In this document: piece after piece, positions 14,229 to 25,823 of the stretch
Position numbering within the stretch: the first letter of the stretch is position 1
Layout: every line of letters starts with the position of its first letter
Position numbers and translations under genes: made by a program
Notes under the pieces: generated by a model
What the model was told of the DNA's origin: nothing
The model's input: only the letters and a program-made list of their open reading frames with translations
Databases searched by the model: none
NCBI RefSeq assembly: GCF_963675165.1
Contig: NC_087391.1
Location: 354,001 to 418,000 of the forward strand
From: Halichondria panicea
Taxonomy: Eukaryota > Porifera > Demospongiae > Suberitida > Halichondriidae
Reading direction: 5' to 3'
Length of the DNA stretch: 64,000 bases

Positions 14229-14754
14229 ATGGTGAGCTATGCTGCTGTTACTTGTATGAAAATGAACACTCTAATACTGTGTATTTGTGCACTTGCAGGC
14301 AGTAAGCTTAGACAAACTGACAGAGGCTCAAATTGCCGAATTTGGTGAAGCTTTCTCCCTCTTTGACAAGGAGGGCCGTGGTACCATCACTACCAACGAC
14401 CTGGGCGCTGTCATGAGGTCCCTGGGGCTAAACCCATCAGAGGCTGAGCTCAAAGCCATGCTCAAAGATATCGATGCAGGTGGAAACGGCACTATAGAAT
14501 TCCCAGAGTTCCTGACTTTGTTGACTAGCAAAGCAAAGGAGAGGGCCGAGCAGGCTGAGATCGTGGCTGCTTTCCGTGTGTTTGACAGGAATAACGATGG
14601 CCACATTTCTGGCGATGAGATTCGTCACATTATGGGAAACCTCGGAGAGAAGATCACGAAAGAGGAGGTGGACGAAATGATGAGAGAGGCGAAAGCTGAT
14701 GGAGATGGCAAGCTCAAGTATGAGCAATTTGTCACAATGATGAATAGTAAATAA
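14229..14754 (+). CDS. Calmodulin-like protein with degenerate EF-hands
   Basis: 152-aa calmodulin paralogue. Exon 1 is only the ATG (14229-14231); exon 2 is 14299-14754, the same split as calmodulin. EF loop 1 (24-35) has E, R and terminal D at positions 3, 5 and 12. Loop 2 (60-71) has Gly at position 3. Loop 3 (97-108, [12 protein letters not shown]) looks canonical. Loop 4 (133-144) starts with Lys and ends with Gln, so it should not bind calcium. It therefore probably has one strong site rather than four. Tandem behind PACS (198 bp between stop and ATG) and convergent with COPS3. Partner proteins cannot be read from the sequence. Confidence 0.9.
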
Positions 14755-14986
14755 ACACTTGAACTCTGTAACTTTTATTATAGCTGTTAATATTAATATC
14801 GTCATGCTTGCCCAAGCTCATGTGGACCATTAATAATGTATGTGTTTTTCAAGGCCCACCCACTATAAAAATCATCGTGAATAATACACAAGGGATGGAT
14901 AAATCATAACATGGCAACACTGAATCTTGAAAGAACACAAGCACACACACACACAGTAGAGTGATCAGTCTAATAAGATTGTCCTC

Positions 14987-16402
14987 CTACAAAGGTTCAT
15001 CAGGGAACAGAGGATCCTCATCACCTCCCGACCGCATCAGCTAGTGTGTGTGTGTGGGGGGGAGGAGTAATTAGGTGATCGAGACAAAATGGCTTATATA
15101 AACTGTACATGTATGTATATAGTCAGCAGCAAGCAACACTGAGATTGTCTAACAGTACTAGAGCTACATACAACTGTACATCATTAAACAGTCAAGACCT
15201 ACACTCACTCTCTCTATGTATCTTGGGTCCCCTGCCAGCTCTTTATCGAATGCTCCCAGTTTCTTCTCTAGAGAGATAGCCTCCCTCAATTGTGAGTCCA
15301 TCAGTCGCACTGTGTCCAGAGTGTCAAAGTTCTCAGGGTTCTCTGTGAAAGAGACCATTCGTGCTGCCTGGTCAAGCGTTGCGTGGACCTCCCCATCCTC
15401 AATCTGTGTGAATGTGTGGGTGTGGGTGTGTGTGTGTGGGGGGGGTGGGTGAGTGTGTATGTGGGGGACAAATAAAATGTTGTGAATATTTTGAAGATAC
15501 TGTAACCGATAGATTCTGTGTGTGAATAGTTACCATATCTCTGATGTATTTCTCAGCTTCTTGCTCACTTGACAGTTCTAATTTCGTGCTGACATCAGCA
15601 AGCCCCACAGTCAGAAAAGTCTGCAAGAAAAACACAAACACAACAATTAACAATTAAGGCACTGCCTATACACACAGTAATACAAGTACTATACTTATAC
15701 TTACATGAGTCAATCTCTGTACACTGTGTCTATGCACTCTTGCTGAGAGCCTCTGTATCAACCCAGTGTTGCCATCCTGAATTGAGTATAATTTTTAATT
15801 ATTATAATATGCTGTTCAAACACAACAAATGCACTAGTTGGTAGCGTGCACTCACTGCGTTGAAAATGTCTTGGAACTTGACAATGGCCGACTGTAAAGA
15901 GCTTGCCTTGCCAGAGGAGTAGAACTTGGCCACTTGAATATACGGCCCACAGAGAGGCTGCAATTAGCAATACTGTATAGTGGGGAATCTTTGTGGTGTA
16001 AAAATCCTTAAAATGACTGGATTCAGGGTAAACGAATTTTTACCTCACGAAAAATACCTGCTATACAGTACACCACCAGATGAATTGCAGACACATTCCA
16101 CAGTGTACACGTGTACAGTACGGTACAGTGAGTTACATATGTACAGTCTATACAATATTTTTACACGGCAGCTACATGTAGATGAAATTTCTGGGGAAAA
16201 ACGGTTTTTGTTACGCTACAAATGTGGAGGATGTACATAGAATAGTGATACACTCTCACTTTCAGAGCTCTCTCCACAATGTGTGAGGAGTATTTTGGTA
16301 AAGAAATCTCCTTGCCGAATTTCAATAGAGAGACTAGACAGTACTTCTTGTAGGCTGCCACCATGATAGCACTGACTGCCACAGTGGGCATAGTGAGACA
16401 CT

Positions 16403-16465
<63 letters not shown>

Positions 16466-16816
16466 GGGGGGGGGGAGGAGGGTTAATAAATATTCATCAC
16501 ATTTTTTATGGAAGTGAATTTTAAGGTAAGTTCTGTGCTCACCACAGTGAGGAACAGGAGGGCCCTGAGGTAGTCATGGAGACACGTGTACACCATCCCT
16601 CCATAGTAGTAGAATAGTAGCACATGCTTGACATCAAACTGCTCATTCTGAAGAAAGAAACATAAAAGCGGAACATTGTAACAGAGTGACCTACTTCAGT
16701 GAAGAGTGTTGTGTACTCCTTCTCCAGGTAGGGAAGAGCAGGCTTCAGGTTCTTAGCCATTAAACAGAGCTGCATGAAAATCAGAACATCGTTAGTCTTA
16801 TGTTAGCCATAAGTAA

Positions 16817-16873
<57 letters not shown>

Positions 16874-17616
16874 CTGAATGAGGTCGCAGTGAATGGCTGT
16901 GAGGGTGGTGGGGGAGGGAGAGTACTTGTCAATGGCCAGGAGAAGTATCGGTATGCCCTCTCGTGCTTGTTTCTTCAGACACAGCTGCTCCGTGAACTTG
17001 TGGATCAGATTACAAACTGTAGAGTGTAAATCACGTGAGTGTGTGTGTGGGAGTGAGGGGTGTGTGTGTGTGGGGGGGTGTGTGTGTGGGGGGGCTCTAC
17101 TCACATGTTAATGGAGAGTGCTTAATTTGTTCGGTCGAAAAATTGGTGATGAAATCTCTCATCTGTAAGATAAAGTTGGTCCACGCCACTTGCTCTCGAT
17201 TCAGTTTTCCATTTCTGTATAAATTCATTTACAATAATTATAGAACAGGTAAGCCCAAATCATACAGTATAATTATGCTACGCAATGTCATACATATGAG
17301 ACACGCTTTCCAACTGCACTGGCCAGCCGTTTGATTTGTCCAATCATGTATAATAACAAAATGTACAACAAATCTCCACCCCCTGCATTGGTTTCCACCC
17401 CCTGTGATACTATAGTTACAGTGCTCACAGTGCTGCCAGGACACCCAGAGAGTGAGCGTTGGAGCTAAGACACTCAATAATGGTGTCAAGTACAGAAGGG
17501 TCAGTCTCAACCAGGCTATCCTCTTGTGTTTGCAGGACATCCACCAGAGCCTTGAAGCTCCTTTCACTCGAGTACTTCCTGATGTCTGCAACCAGTGTAT
17601 CGCTAGAAAACGCCAT
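14987..17616 (-). CDS. COPS3: COP9 signalosome subunit 3
   Basis: Subunit of the CSN complex that removes NEDD8 from cullin-RING ligases. Eleven exons: 17429-17616, 17105-17214, 16874-17016, 16695-16769, 16543-16647, 16260-16400, 15856-15957, 15705-15776, 15534-15620, 15209-15403, 14987-15040. They give 423 aa, the same length I recall for human CSN3. Landmarks: SNAHSLGVLAAL, LCLMAKNLKPALPYL, FYYYGGMVYTCLHDY, LPKYSSHIV, the PCI-domain stretch SSEQEAEKYIRDM, then IEDGEV and MVSFTENPENF. The tail is short and acidic (GGDEDPLFPDEPL). Several introns carry long GT/CA tracts next to splice sites. Confidence 0.95.
16405..16476. repeat. (GT)n microsatellite with poly-G
   Basis: Long GT repeat followed by a G-run in a COPS3 intron. 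On the transcribed minus strand it is (CA)n placed directly before the exon 6 acceptor. Confidence 0.92.
16818..16871. repeat. (GT)n microsatellite next to a COPS3 donor site
   Basis: GT repeat; on the minus strand the exon 3 donor is gtacacaca, so here the CA repeat sits on the 5' side of the intron. Confidence 0.9.
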
Positions 17617-17714
17617 GACTTTATCTCTCAGCTCCTAGATCGTCGGCCTCATCAATTTTTCTTTCTTAGCCAGCTAGTTCTACTTAAAGCACACCAAACG
17701 TAAATTGACCCCGA

Positions 17715-17772
17715 TTTGAGGCCGCGGTTATCATCATCCAAACTAAAGGTCCTGGGTTCGAATCCCCTAGCT
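17715..17772 (+). pseudogene. tRNA-like fragment (degenerate)
   Basis: Contains GCGGTTATCA and AAAGGTCCTGGGTTCGAATCCC, with a perfect polymerase III B box GGTTCGAATCC at 17755-17765 and a D-arm-like GGTTATCA about 30 bases before it. It resembles the 3' two thirds of a tRNA-Val-like gene. A matching acceptor stem is not visible and the T stem is imperfect, so it is a tRNA pseudogene or SINE head rather than a working tRNA. Confidence 0.4.
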
Positions 17773-17883
17773 AGCTAGTTTTTCTTTCATGCACAATAAT
17801 AAAAATTTTTTTCATTACATTATATGAACACAAGATCACGATACAAAAGAAAACATAATAATTATGAATGCATAACTTATACA

Positions 17884-20184
17884 TTACAGAGTTATTTTAG
17901 CTAGAGCAGCAGCTCTTCTGTCTGTGTTCTTAAAGAGAGCTTTGATGAGACCTCTGAGTTCCATTGGAGTGAACACTTGCGCCATTACTCCCTTTCCTCC
18001 ACCCCACAGCTCGACAATCTTGAGCAGAGAAGCGTCCATCACTACAGCCAGCTCCCTCAGCTTGCTCCATCTTCGACAATACTTCTCAAGCAATTTGTCT
18101 TGCGTCTCCTTATTGCTAGACAATGCAGCCGATCCACGTTCCAAAAACTGGTTCAGAATGGAATGGAGTTCAGTCGCATCGTCCACTGCAATGTCTTCAA
18201 GTGCTAACACGCTTTTCACCAACTCACCAACTACCACATTCAACAGCCCACCCACAGCTCGATGATGAATTTCCTCTGGCAGTACCTCAGCATATACTTT
18301 ACTGAGCTTCTCAATTTGCAGTCGGGCTTGCAATAAGGCCCCTTGCACTGCTTGTGATCGTACATCTTCAGAAACGTTGTCCAGCCCTCCAAACGAGTGA
18401 AGGAAATGGAGCAATGTTCCACTTTGTTTCCTCATTTCGCTCACATAGACCTGTTCTCCGAGTCGTCTCACTAAAGGCACTAGATCCACAAACGTAGCAA
18501 TCTCTGAATTTAGCGGGGGAGGAAGTCGAGAATGGAATTGGTGTCCGAGCGTGATCAGATGATGTGCTAGGAACATACAGTTGTTGTGCTGTATCATAGC
18601 CACACTAGGTAGCTCTGCAATGGCCTGTCGATGGTAGGAGGAGAGAATGGCACAGAAAAGGTCGACCATACTCCTGCAGGTGGTGAACAATTGGAGGGCT
18701 AGCGGGGAGGGAGAGTTGCAGCAATCTTTGAGTATTGAATAGAGCAAATCGATGTAATCTTGGACACACTTGCTGATGGCACATTTTGGAAAACGAAACG
18801 TTAAATTAGCTAGTTCTCCAGTTGATTGTTTTTCTTCCTTACTACCGCCGCCACCAAAATCGATCAGTCGCTCCAACGATTTGTCTTCTAAGATTGTGAC
18901 AGTCGCGTGTAGGGGTTCCATGAGAATGTTTCGTGCCTTAGCAAGCAGATCTTGGCTCTTTTGAGCTGCAAAGTGAGAGTTGACTTCTTTAGTGTATTGG
19001 CTAAGTTTCTGACAAGTGCCCTCTTTCGCCAGGCCGACCTTAACCAGTGAATTTTCAAACTGCTGTGTCTGTGAGGATAGTTCCCCATAGTTTGCAAGCT
19101 CTTGTGAATCTCTTGGAATAGCAGTAGATAAACGATGAGCAATGATTAGCTCACACATTTCAGCACACACCACCTCTCCTATCTGAGCAGTCCACTCCTT
19201 CTGGTAACTAGCGGACACTATCTGTCGAGCAGTCGTTAACACAGTGGTGATATCATCGTATAGAGTCGAAATTGAATGCTTGTTGGCCACGACAATTTTG
19301 AGAGCTTTTGAGGTCCCTTCTTTTGATAGTGCGACACTGATAGCCTTGTTTATGATTAGGGGGCGTATGAACATCGCGAATAGCTTCCGAGCAAACATTT
19401 TAATTTTTTCTGGCCAAAACTTTGTGGCAGTAAGTAGTTTCATTGCCTTGACGATCTCTTCAAGAGGTAGACCAGAGCTGGTCGTTGCTGTCAGCCTCAA
19501 TTCAACGGATGTTAGAGCCTCCATCTTGGCTGAATCAGAGAGTGTCTGTGGCTTCCACTGTACGAACTTCCTCCATTCCTCATGTAGTTTCAAGCCCAGT
19601 TCAGCCATCATGTCTGCTAGCTCCGTTTTGAGGGTTCGGTAGACTTTAGCATCGCATCCATTCTCGGCCAGTGCTTGCAGGCCCTCTGCAGCAGTGTGTA
19701 TGTGTTCAGCGCAGGTGACGTACTTCTCAGGGCTCAGGTTCTTTCGAGCGTTTTCAAATCCAACATAAACAGAGACAAGTCTTTGAACAAAGCTGATTCG
19801 ATCTTGAGTTTCCTTGAGTTTTTTTTCAATATCGGGTCGTTCATCAGTAGTGCGAGCCACTCTTCCTCGGAGGTCTTGTTCCACTCGAGTTGAAAGCCGT
19901 TTGTGCTCTTTGAGAATGTCACGTATTCGCTGTTCCAGAGACTGAGCACTATCAACATACGAATCGAAATCCACATATTGCTTTCGAATCAGATCCAAAA
20001 TCTCCCCCTTGAGTTGAGACGATTTCTTCGTAATTTTCTGCGGGGGGAAAAAATCGGATAAATAAATCGACCTAATATTATTTACAGCAAAACTTACGAT
20101 AATGCCTTCATCGATGACTTTTTCATTCAGAGTGCTTGTCTTCTGTAGAATATTGTCAACCAAAGATCCTCCAAAAGCAGCCAT
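17884..20184 (-). CDS. ZW10: Centromere/kinetochore and tethering protein ZW10
   Basis: Subunit of the RZZ kinetochore complex and of the NRZ (Dsl1-like) ER tether. Two exons: 20098-20184 and 17884-20037; 746 aa. The open frame continues through the 60-nt intron (gtaagt ... ccgcag) because it is a multiple of three without stops. Removing it makes DEGII join KITKKSSQLKGEI, which fits the family. I place the start at MAAFGGSL (good context aaaATGG) rather than 57 nt upstream. Landmarks: HNNCMFLAHHLITLGHQF, ATFVDLVPLVRRLG, and the C-terminal ALFKNTDRRAAALAKI, nearly identical to my memory of the human tail. One very long exon contrasts with the intron-rich neighbours. Tandem with COPS3, head-to-head with DZANK1. 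Confidence 0.95.
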   Translation of the reverse strand: MAAFGGSLVDNILQKTSTLNEKVIDEGIIVSFAVNNIRSIYLSDFFPPQKITKKSSQLKGEILDLIRKQYVDFDSYVDSAQSLEQRIRDILKEHKRLSTRVEQDLRGRVARTTDERPDIEKKLKETQDRISFVQRLVSVYVGFENARKNLSPEKYVTCAEHIHTAAEGLQALAENGCDAKVYRTLKTELADMMAELGLKLHEEWRKFVQWKPQTLSDSAKMEALTSVELRLTATTSSGLPLEEIVKAMKLLTATKFWPEKIKMFARKLFAMFIRPLIINKAISVALSKEGTSKALKIVVANKHSISTLYDDITTVLTTARQIVSASYQKEWTAQIGEVVCAEMCELIIAHRLSTAIPRDSQELANYGELSSQTQQFENSLVKVGLAKEGTCQKLSQYTKEVNSHFAAQKSQDLLAKARNILMEPLHATVTILEDKSLERLIDFGGGGSKEEKQSTGELANLTFRFPKCAISKCVQDYIDLLYSILKDCCNSPSPLALQLFTTCRSMVDLFCAILSSYHRQAIAELPSVAMIQHNNCMFLAHHLITLGHQFHSRLPPPLNSEIATFVDLVPLVRRLGEQVYVSEMRKQSGTLLHFLHSFGGLDNVSEDVRSQAVQGALLQARLQIEKLSKVYAEVLPEEIHHRAVGGLLNVVVGELVKSVLALEDIAVDDATELHSILNQFLERGSAALSSNKETQDKLLEKYCRRWSKLRELAVVMDASLLKIVELWGGGKGVMAQVFTPMELRGLIKALFKNTDRRAAALAKITL

Positions 20185-20393
20185 TTTCTTCACCCACTTT
20201 CTGATTAATGCGCACCTATTTGATTTGAGGATGTGCTCCAATTAGAACGTTATTTGTTTATCACACTTGTTGCTAATTTTCTCAAGTGTAAATGTCACTA
20301 GCATCGTTTTGAAACCACCACGAGATCCCAGAGATAGAGGTGCTTCTAAAGAGCTGTTTAGACTTCGTAAAGAGAATCAATTCTTGGAGAAAA
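20185..20393. promoter_or_regulatory. Divergent upstream region between ZW10 and DZANK1
   Basis: 209 bp separate the two start codons. No repeat seen. It must hold both leaders and probably a bidirectional promoter. Confidence 0.45.
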
Positions 20394-23300
20394 ATGACTG
20401 CAGGTTCTGTTGCTGTGCCAACCATTATTCCATTGAAAGCACCCCAAGGTCCGAAACATATCATCGACTCAAGAACACCTATTGAAATAAGATCAGGTAC
20501 ACCCTAGCTCCCAATACTATCCACTACATTAAGAGGTCACTCTTTCTCTGCAGACACAAATGGCTGTGTTATCTTGTATGCTGTCGATGGTTCCCGCCCT
20601 GAGGCCACCTTCAAACAAGGCCGCCTCCACATACCTAAAACCACGTTCCTGTACAAAGACCCATTCTTGCTACCTCCTGGAAAAGTAAATCTGTTGCCGT
20701 AGTAGAATAACATGTATAAGACAGTATTATTGCGTATGGTTGTAGATATTCGTGAAGGCTCTGGCAATGCTTAAGGATGCGTCTAAACAGAGCTCTGTGG
20801 TCACCAAGAGATTCACTGTGTACGAGGGAAAGGAGGTCGACAATGACGAGTCTGAAGATGAACATGTGGTATGAGCGATACTCCGCTAAATTGATAATGG
20901 AAATGTTGTTTAATATTGTCACGTTCATATTCGCTGTACTAGCTGTACTATAATTATAAAGCTGTAGACGAAACCTATTGGTTATCTCAGGTACAGTTCT
21001 TAATAATCTAAACACCTGACCCCCCCCCCCTCCCCTGTAGCCTCCTCCACGAAGCCCCAGTCCTCGTCCCTCCATCTCCTCTCAGCTACGACAGCGACTG
21101 AGCATGTCCTCTAGGGCTAGTCTAGCTACCACCATAGATCCTGATCCCCCTGCTAGTCCCCCTCCCAGGCCCTCACGCTGTACCTCCGCCAAGAGTCTGG
21201 CAACAACTAGACCAACCACTGCAGAGAAACCTCAGCCACGGTTAGTACCGTCTTATAATAGCATCTTTGTTTGGTTGTCTTCCAGCCCCTTAAAACTACC
21301 AGTTACTCAGAAATACCTACATTGCACGAGTTGGTGCTCTTGCAGTCATCTCCATTTGTCTCGAGTAATTCACTCTGTTGTATGCATAGGGCTTACAGTA
21401 ATTAAATTGGTAGCCTAATAACGTAGTTTTGAGGTTTTTCCTGTCCTAGATGTGTGTACTGCAAGGCACCTCGGCCCAAGACTCCTGGCTACAAGTACTG
21501 CACTCACTGTGGCTACAGACTCCCACCCCTCCCCCTGATTGACACCAAACCACCTCTTCAGATGGGAGTGTGCTCTCGTTGCAGGGCTCAGCTACCCCCA
21601 GACACCACCACCTGTCTAGTGTGCGAGGGGGTGGTACAGAGACCACCTCCCCTGCCCCCCATACACGGACAAGCAAGCTCCTTCAGTATTGGCAAAGTGA
21701 GCAAAGTTATTGAATAGTGTGCACTGCCGCAAAGCTCATTAATGAATGTACTGTACATTATAGGCTGTAATTAGGATTGGCAGAGCTGTAGTTTTTTTTA
21801 GCCAAAATGGTTTTTAGACTGTTTTTAACTATTCTCTTATGTGTGTAATCAATAAATCAATTGCTTTTCCTTCTCCGTGCAGGACAAATCTACTTGTCTG
21901 TCATGTGGCACCACTAATCCACCCCATCTCACCCACTGTGTTACGTGTGAGAGGTCTATAGTCCCAGAGTGGGATGATGACGCTCCACCGCCCACTCTCC
22001 CAGCCCCACCCCTCCCCACCCCCTCAATAATGAGGCCTGTGTCTGGTAGCAGCTACATGATGTGTGGGGTGTGTGGGCGGGTCAACGTATCAGATGCAAG
22101 GTTCTGTGACTGGTGTGGAGGTAAGGTACGTCTGAAGAGCAACTAAGTGATGTTGTAATATTGAATCCATAGCTACTGTAATATAGCATCCTGATAGTGT
22201 AGACTCTATGCGTGTAAATATAAATTTTTTCCCCGGGTAAAAAATGAGCTTTACATACTTACTTTAAATTACCTTGTATAAGGATAAGGAGTCCAGATAC
22301 ATACATGTAAGGAAAAATAACATGGACATTAGCCACTTGCTATTTACTTTTGATGATAATTATTATTATTTGTGTGCTTGTTTCCCCAGCCGGAGGGTTG
22401 CCAGCTCTCGGTGATGTGTGCTGGGTGCTCTACAGCTAATGAGTGGAGCTCCAGACATTGCTATGCTTGTGGAGGGCTCATCAAAGCTCCTCTCAGACCT
22501 GAGGTGGAACTGGCTAAGTCTATGAAGGTAGTTAAAATCCCTATACTGTACATATTTTATATTTGTTGCCCAAAATAGACTTTTGATTTTTGAAACACCA
22601 TCTTTAACAAGCCTTGTTGTAAGCTCTCGTAAAATCATAATTTGATGCTGGACCAATGAAACTAAAGTTATAGCCATTCGAAGATGCTTCTGTTAATGCT
22701 GAGTATACATGTACATGCATAGTACACTTGTCTAGTACTACTATTAGAGTTTTTGGAGACGAATACAAGTTTTATGTTTTTCTTTAGATGCCAGCTATTG
22801 CTGAGAAGGACAAGAATGCGTGGATCCCAGTGGTTGAGATTGAGGACAAAGGTCCTGAGCTGAGGACACTTGGTACCCAGACGGTTGGGATATTTTACCC
22901 CTCCTCTCGGACACTGCACAAAACCCAGGAGAGCCAGAGCATCACAATGGCTGTACATGCCGGGGCCAGGGATAGACTACCACTCCTCAAAGAATACAGT
23001 CCTGGCAAGGGTCAGTCACAGTATTAAATAATTATAAGACTAGTGATACTGCTTTAGCTTCGTCTCCACACACTTCCACTTCTAATTACCGTAATCGTTC
23101 TAATTATAGAACCAGTAAAAAATAATTATTTTTCTAGAAACAATGTACATGATTTTATATGGTAGTATATGGGCGTTATAAAAGAGGGCGTCCTAACCGA
23201 GGCTGGTTCTATAATTAGAACGTTTACGGTACTTTGTAGAAAGCAGTATGCAGTACAGTAATTGAACTATGAACTGTGTAAGTGAACTATGAACTGTGTC

Positions 23301-24894
23301 AGTGTGCTGTATCCACATTGTTACTAAACAGTGTTAGAGATGTTTCGTGCACAATTGTATATAGGGCTGTGGAGAATGCAGGTTCAGCATGTTTGTGCCC
23401 ACTTCCGTGCTCATGCTCAGAGCTCATCTGAAGTGCAGGCTGACATTGGACACCCTCAACTGGGAAAGGTACACTGTCATCGATTAGATCGTGTACATGC
23501 ACATCATTGTATACTTGATACAAAATAAGCAATGTGGTGTACTGTGTACATGTATATACGTGTATTGATGTCTTCAATGTTTCTTTTACTACAGCTGGTT
23601 ACAGCTACTACTAAAGAACATAGAGGCCAGTTCAGTTTGCGACTGACCTTTGACCTCCAATCTCCTGGAAGTGGGCGAAGCTCTAGAGTTGGTTCAACCA
23701 CCTCCCTCCTCTCCTTGTCTGAACCTAATCTATCGGTAATCTCCCCTGCCCTCAAGACCACAGCCACCAAACAGAGCACCAACAACAGCAGGAGACCTTC
23801 CAAACCCACTATCAAGAGACTAAAGGTACTATACTCATGTGGAAAAGACAGACTTGAAAGTTGAATTGTTGTTGGGTAGAAGTGGAGAGATATTCTGTAC
23901 CACGCTTCCTTGACTACATAATATAACATCACTTCATGGAATTCTTGTTACCTGCTCTTAGGGTGATCTGGGACAGCTTGTACAGGAGCTCTCTCCTGGT
24001 GGCCAGGGTAAGAAGGAACTGGTCCAAGAGCTACTGGAAAAGGTATCAATTTTGTAGACTGTATAGATGTTCATGTACAGTGTTCAGGTCCTTTGTTTAT
24101 GAGTACACAGACATTTACCCACTCTTTCATCCTCTTAGGGAGTGGATGCTAATGCCACAGACTTGACTGGCCTCCCCCTACTATCTCTAGCTGCTGGCAA
24201 TGGCCACCTGGACTGTCTGGGTGTGTTGATGGAGCGTGGTGCTTCTGTGAATGCTACACACAGGCCTACTGGCAACACTGCCTTGCATCAGGCCGTGATG
24301 GGGGGACCAGCCAGAGTGGACTGTGTTGAGGCTCTCCTGGGGTGAGCATGTGTTGTATGTACTGTACATTACGGTGCTTGAAGCAAGTCCTAGTACATGT
24401 AGTCCATGCAAAAGTCAAGCCTGAGCATACTGTGAAATTATTCGTAGTCTAGCCGATTCTAGTACTTTCACAATGAAGGGGACCTAGCATGAACTAAAGC
24501 ATCTTTGAAAGGCCATAAGTTTAGTTCCGTTGGTCCAATAACTGAAAACTTAGAGAGAGGCCTTTCAGATGGTGTGTTAATAGAAAAAAAATGTTCTGCT
24601 GTTTTTGACAAAATACCATGGCCTGTGGTTTTTTCCGAACTCTAGTTACAGCCGGTCCTAGTACCTTCAAAATGAAGGGGGCCATGCATTTTGGTATGTG
24701 ATTTTCAAAGTTTCCCCTCCCTCCTCTGCAGCTACTCAGCTAACCCCAGACTAAGGAACAAGCAAGGCATGAATGCTTGTGAACTGGCCCTTAAACTAAA
24801 CTATGATAGTCTAGTCATTTGCTTTGCCACTTATGTTGGAGTCGGACTACTCGACAAGATAGCAAAATCACAAGTCACAAGTCTCACCCTCTAG
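20394..24894 (+). CDS. DZANK1: Double zinc ribbon and ankyrin repeat protein 1
   Basis: Ciliary transport-linked protein in vertebrates. Thirteen exons: 20394-20496, 20554-20684, 20746-20868, 21041-21240, 21450-21696, 21883-22125, 22390-22527, 22788-23010, 23365-23468, 23595-23825, 23962-24042, 24139-24341, 24732-24894; about 729 aa. The N-terminus MTAGSVAVPTIIPLKAP matches the family, followed by a chitobiase-C-like domain (YAVDGSRPEATF). Next comes a Ser/Pro-rich linker and five CxxC...CxxC zinc-ribbon units in exons 5-7 (CVYCKAP/CTHC, CSRC/CLVC, CLSC/CVTC, CGVC/CDWC, CAGC/CYAC). Ankyrin repeats lie in exons 12-13. Exon 9 is taken from 23365 because that gives SPGKGLWRMQVQHVCAHF in phase. 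Confidence 0.9.
24446..24695 (+). repeat. Repeat cluster in the last DZANK1 intron
   Basis: A copy of the AAAGCATCTTTGAA family (24497-24600) is flanked by an imperfect direct repeat of about 40 bp (24452-24491 and about 24650-24690; both include CTAGTAC and AATGAAGGG). Confidence 0.5.
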
Positions 24895-25823
24895 TTTAAT
24901 ATTATTGTATGCATTTATATATAATTATAATTATTGTCAATTTGCAATTTGACATAATTATATTGACACATTGTATTTACTGTAAAGATCATCAAAATAA
25001 TAAAATAATAACGGAAATGCTAATCCATCTAGTAACGGGTCGTAATAACTAGAAACCCAATCTCACCAGCATGCCTCCGGAAAGGGGGGTGGGGCTGCTA
25101 TTGCAGTTAACTCGCTACGGATGCTTATAAAACAGATTCTGATTTCATATCCGCTTCTGTGATCAATTTAAGGGTGCTGGAACACCTACGCCCACGTACG
25201 CCCACACACACGTTGCTAGGGAAAGCTAACTATGAAACTACCTGCAGGGGAGACATGGATCCTTCACAGGATTATGAAGCAACACTCTACTAGTGTGCAT
25301 TCCAAAAATGGAGAGGAAAGGATGATGACAACAGATTTTACACTTGATTTTCATCATATAGCTAAAAGAAGTTCCGCTTAGGAAACCAGTAGAGCTATGG
25401 ACTTGATTGTTTGTTTGCAGGTGCACTACACACAGTTCTTCAACATTACGAAGAGCTTTTGTTGTAAAATCCCTTTGTTATCTATTTATGAGAATTTTTT
25501 GTCATGACACACCCTCTAGAGAAAAATCTAGACCGTATATGGACAAAGTCAGCCCGTAACTTTGTTCACCTTACCTAATTATAGCAGCATGCTAAATATA
25601 GACCAAGTCCTGTACGTAGATAGTCAGATCGAACACTTTTTATATCTGGCTCTAGCGTACGCGTACGCTAGAGTATAAATTAAGACGTAAGCCTGTAGAC
25701 CACGCCCCAATTGCGTGCGTAGAGTGCAGAATTAGCGTTGAAGATCAAGAGCCATTTGTTAGTAGCCTGAAGAGAAGAGATAGGCAACGCTGGGGCTACA
25801 GACAGCGCTGACAATTGGCTGGC
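24895..25823. other. Intergenic region without a clear gene
   Basis: AT-rich sequence after DZANK1. No supported exon. The one standout structure is a perfect 24-bp palindrome at 25650-25673 (CTCTAGCGTACG and its complement). Confidence 0.6.

Noticed and set aside
17884-20241. ZW10 as one uninterrupted 785-codon ORF starting at 20241
   Set aside because: Residues VSFAVNNIRSIYLSDFFPPQ lie between perfect splice signals and have no counterpart in the family; the upstream Met has weaker context than MAAFGG.
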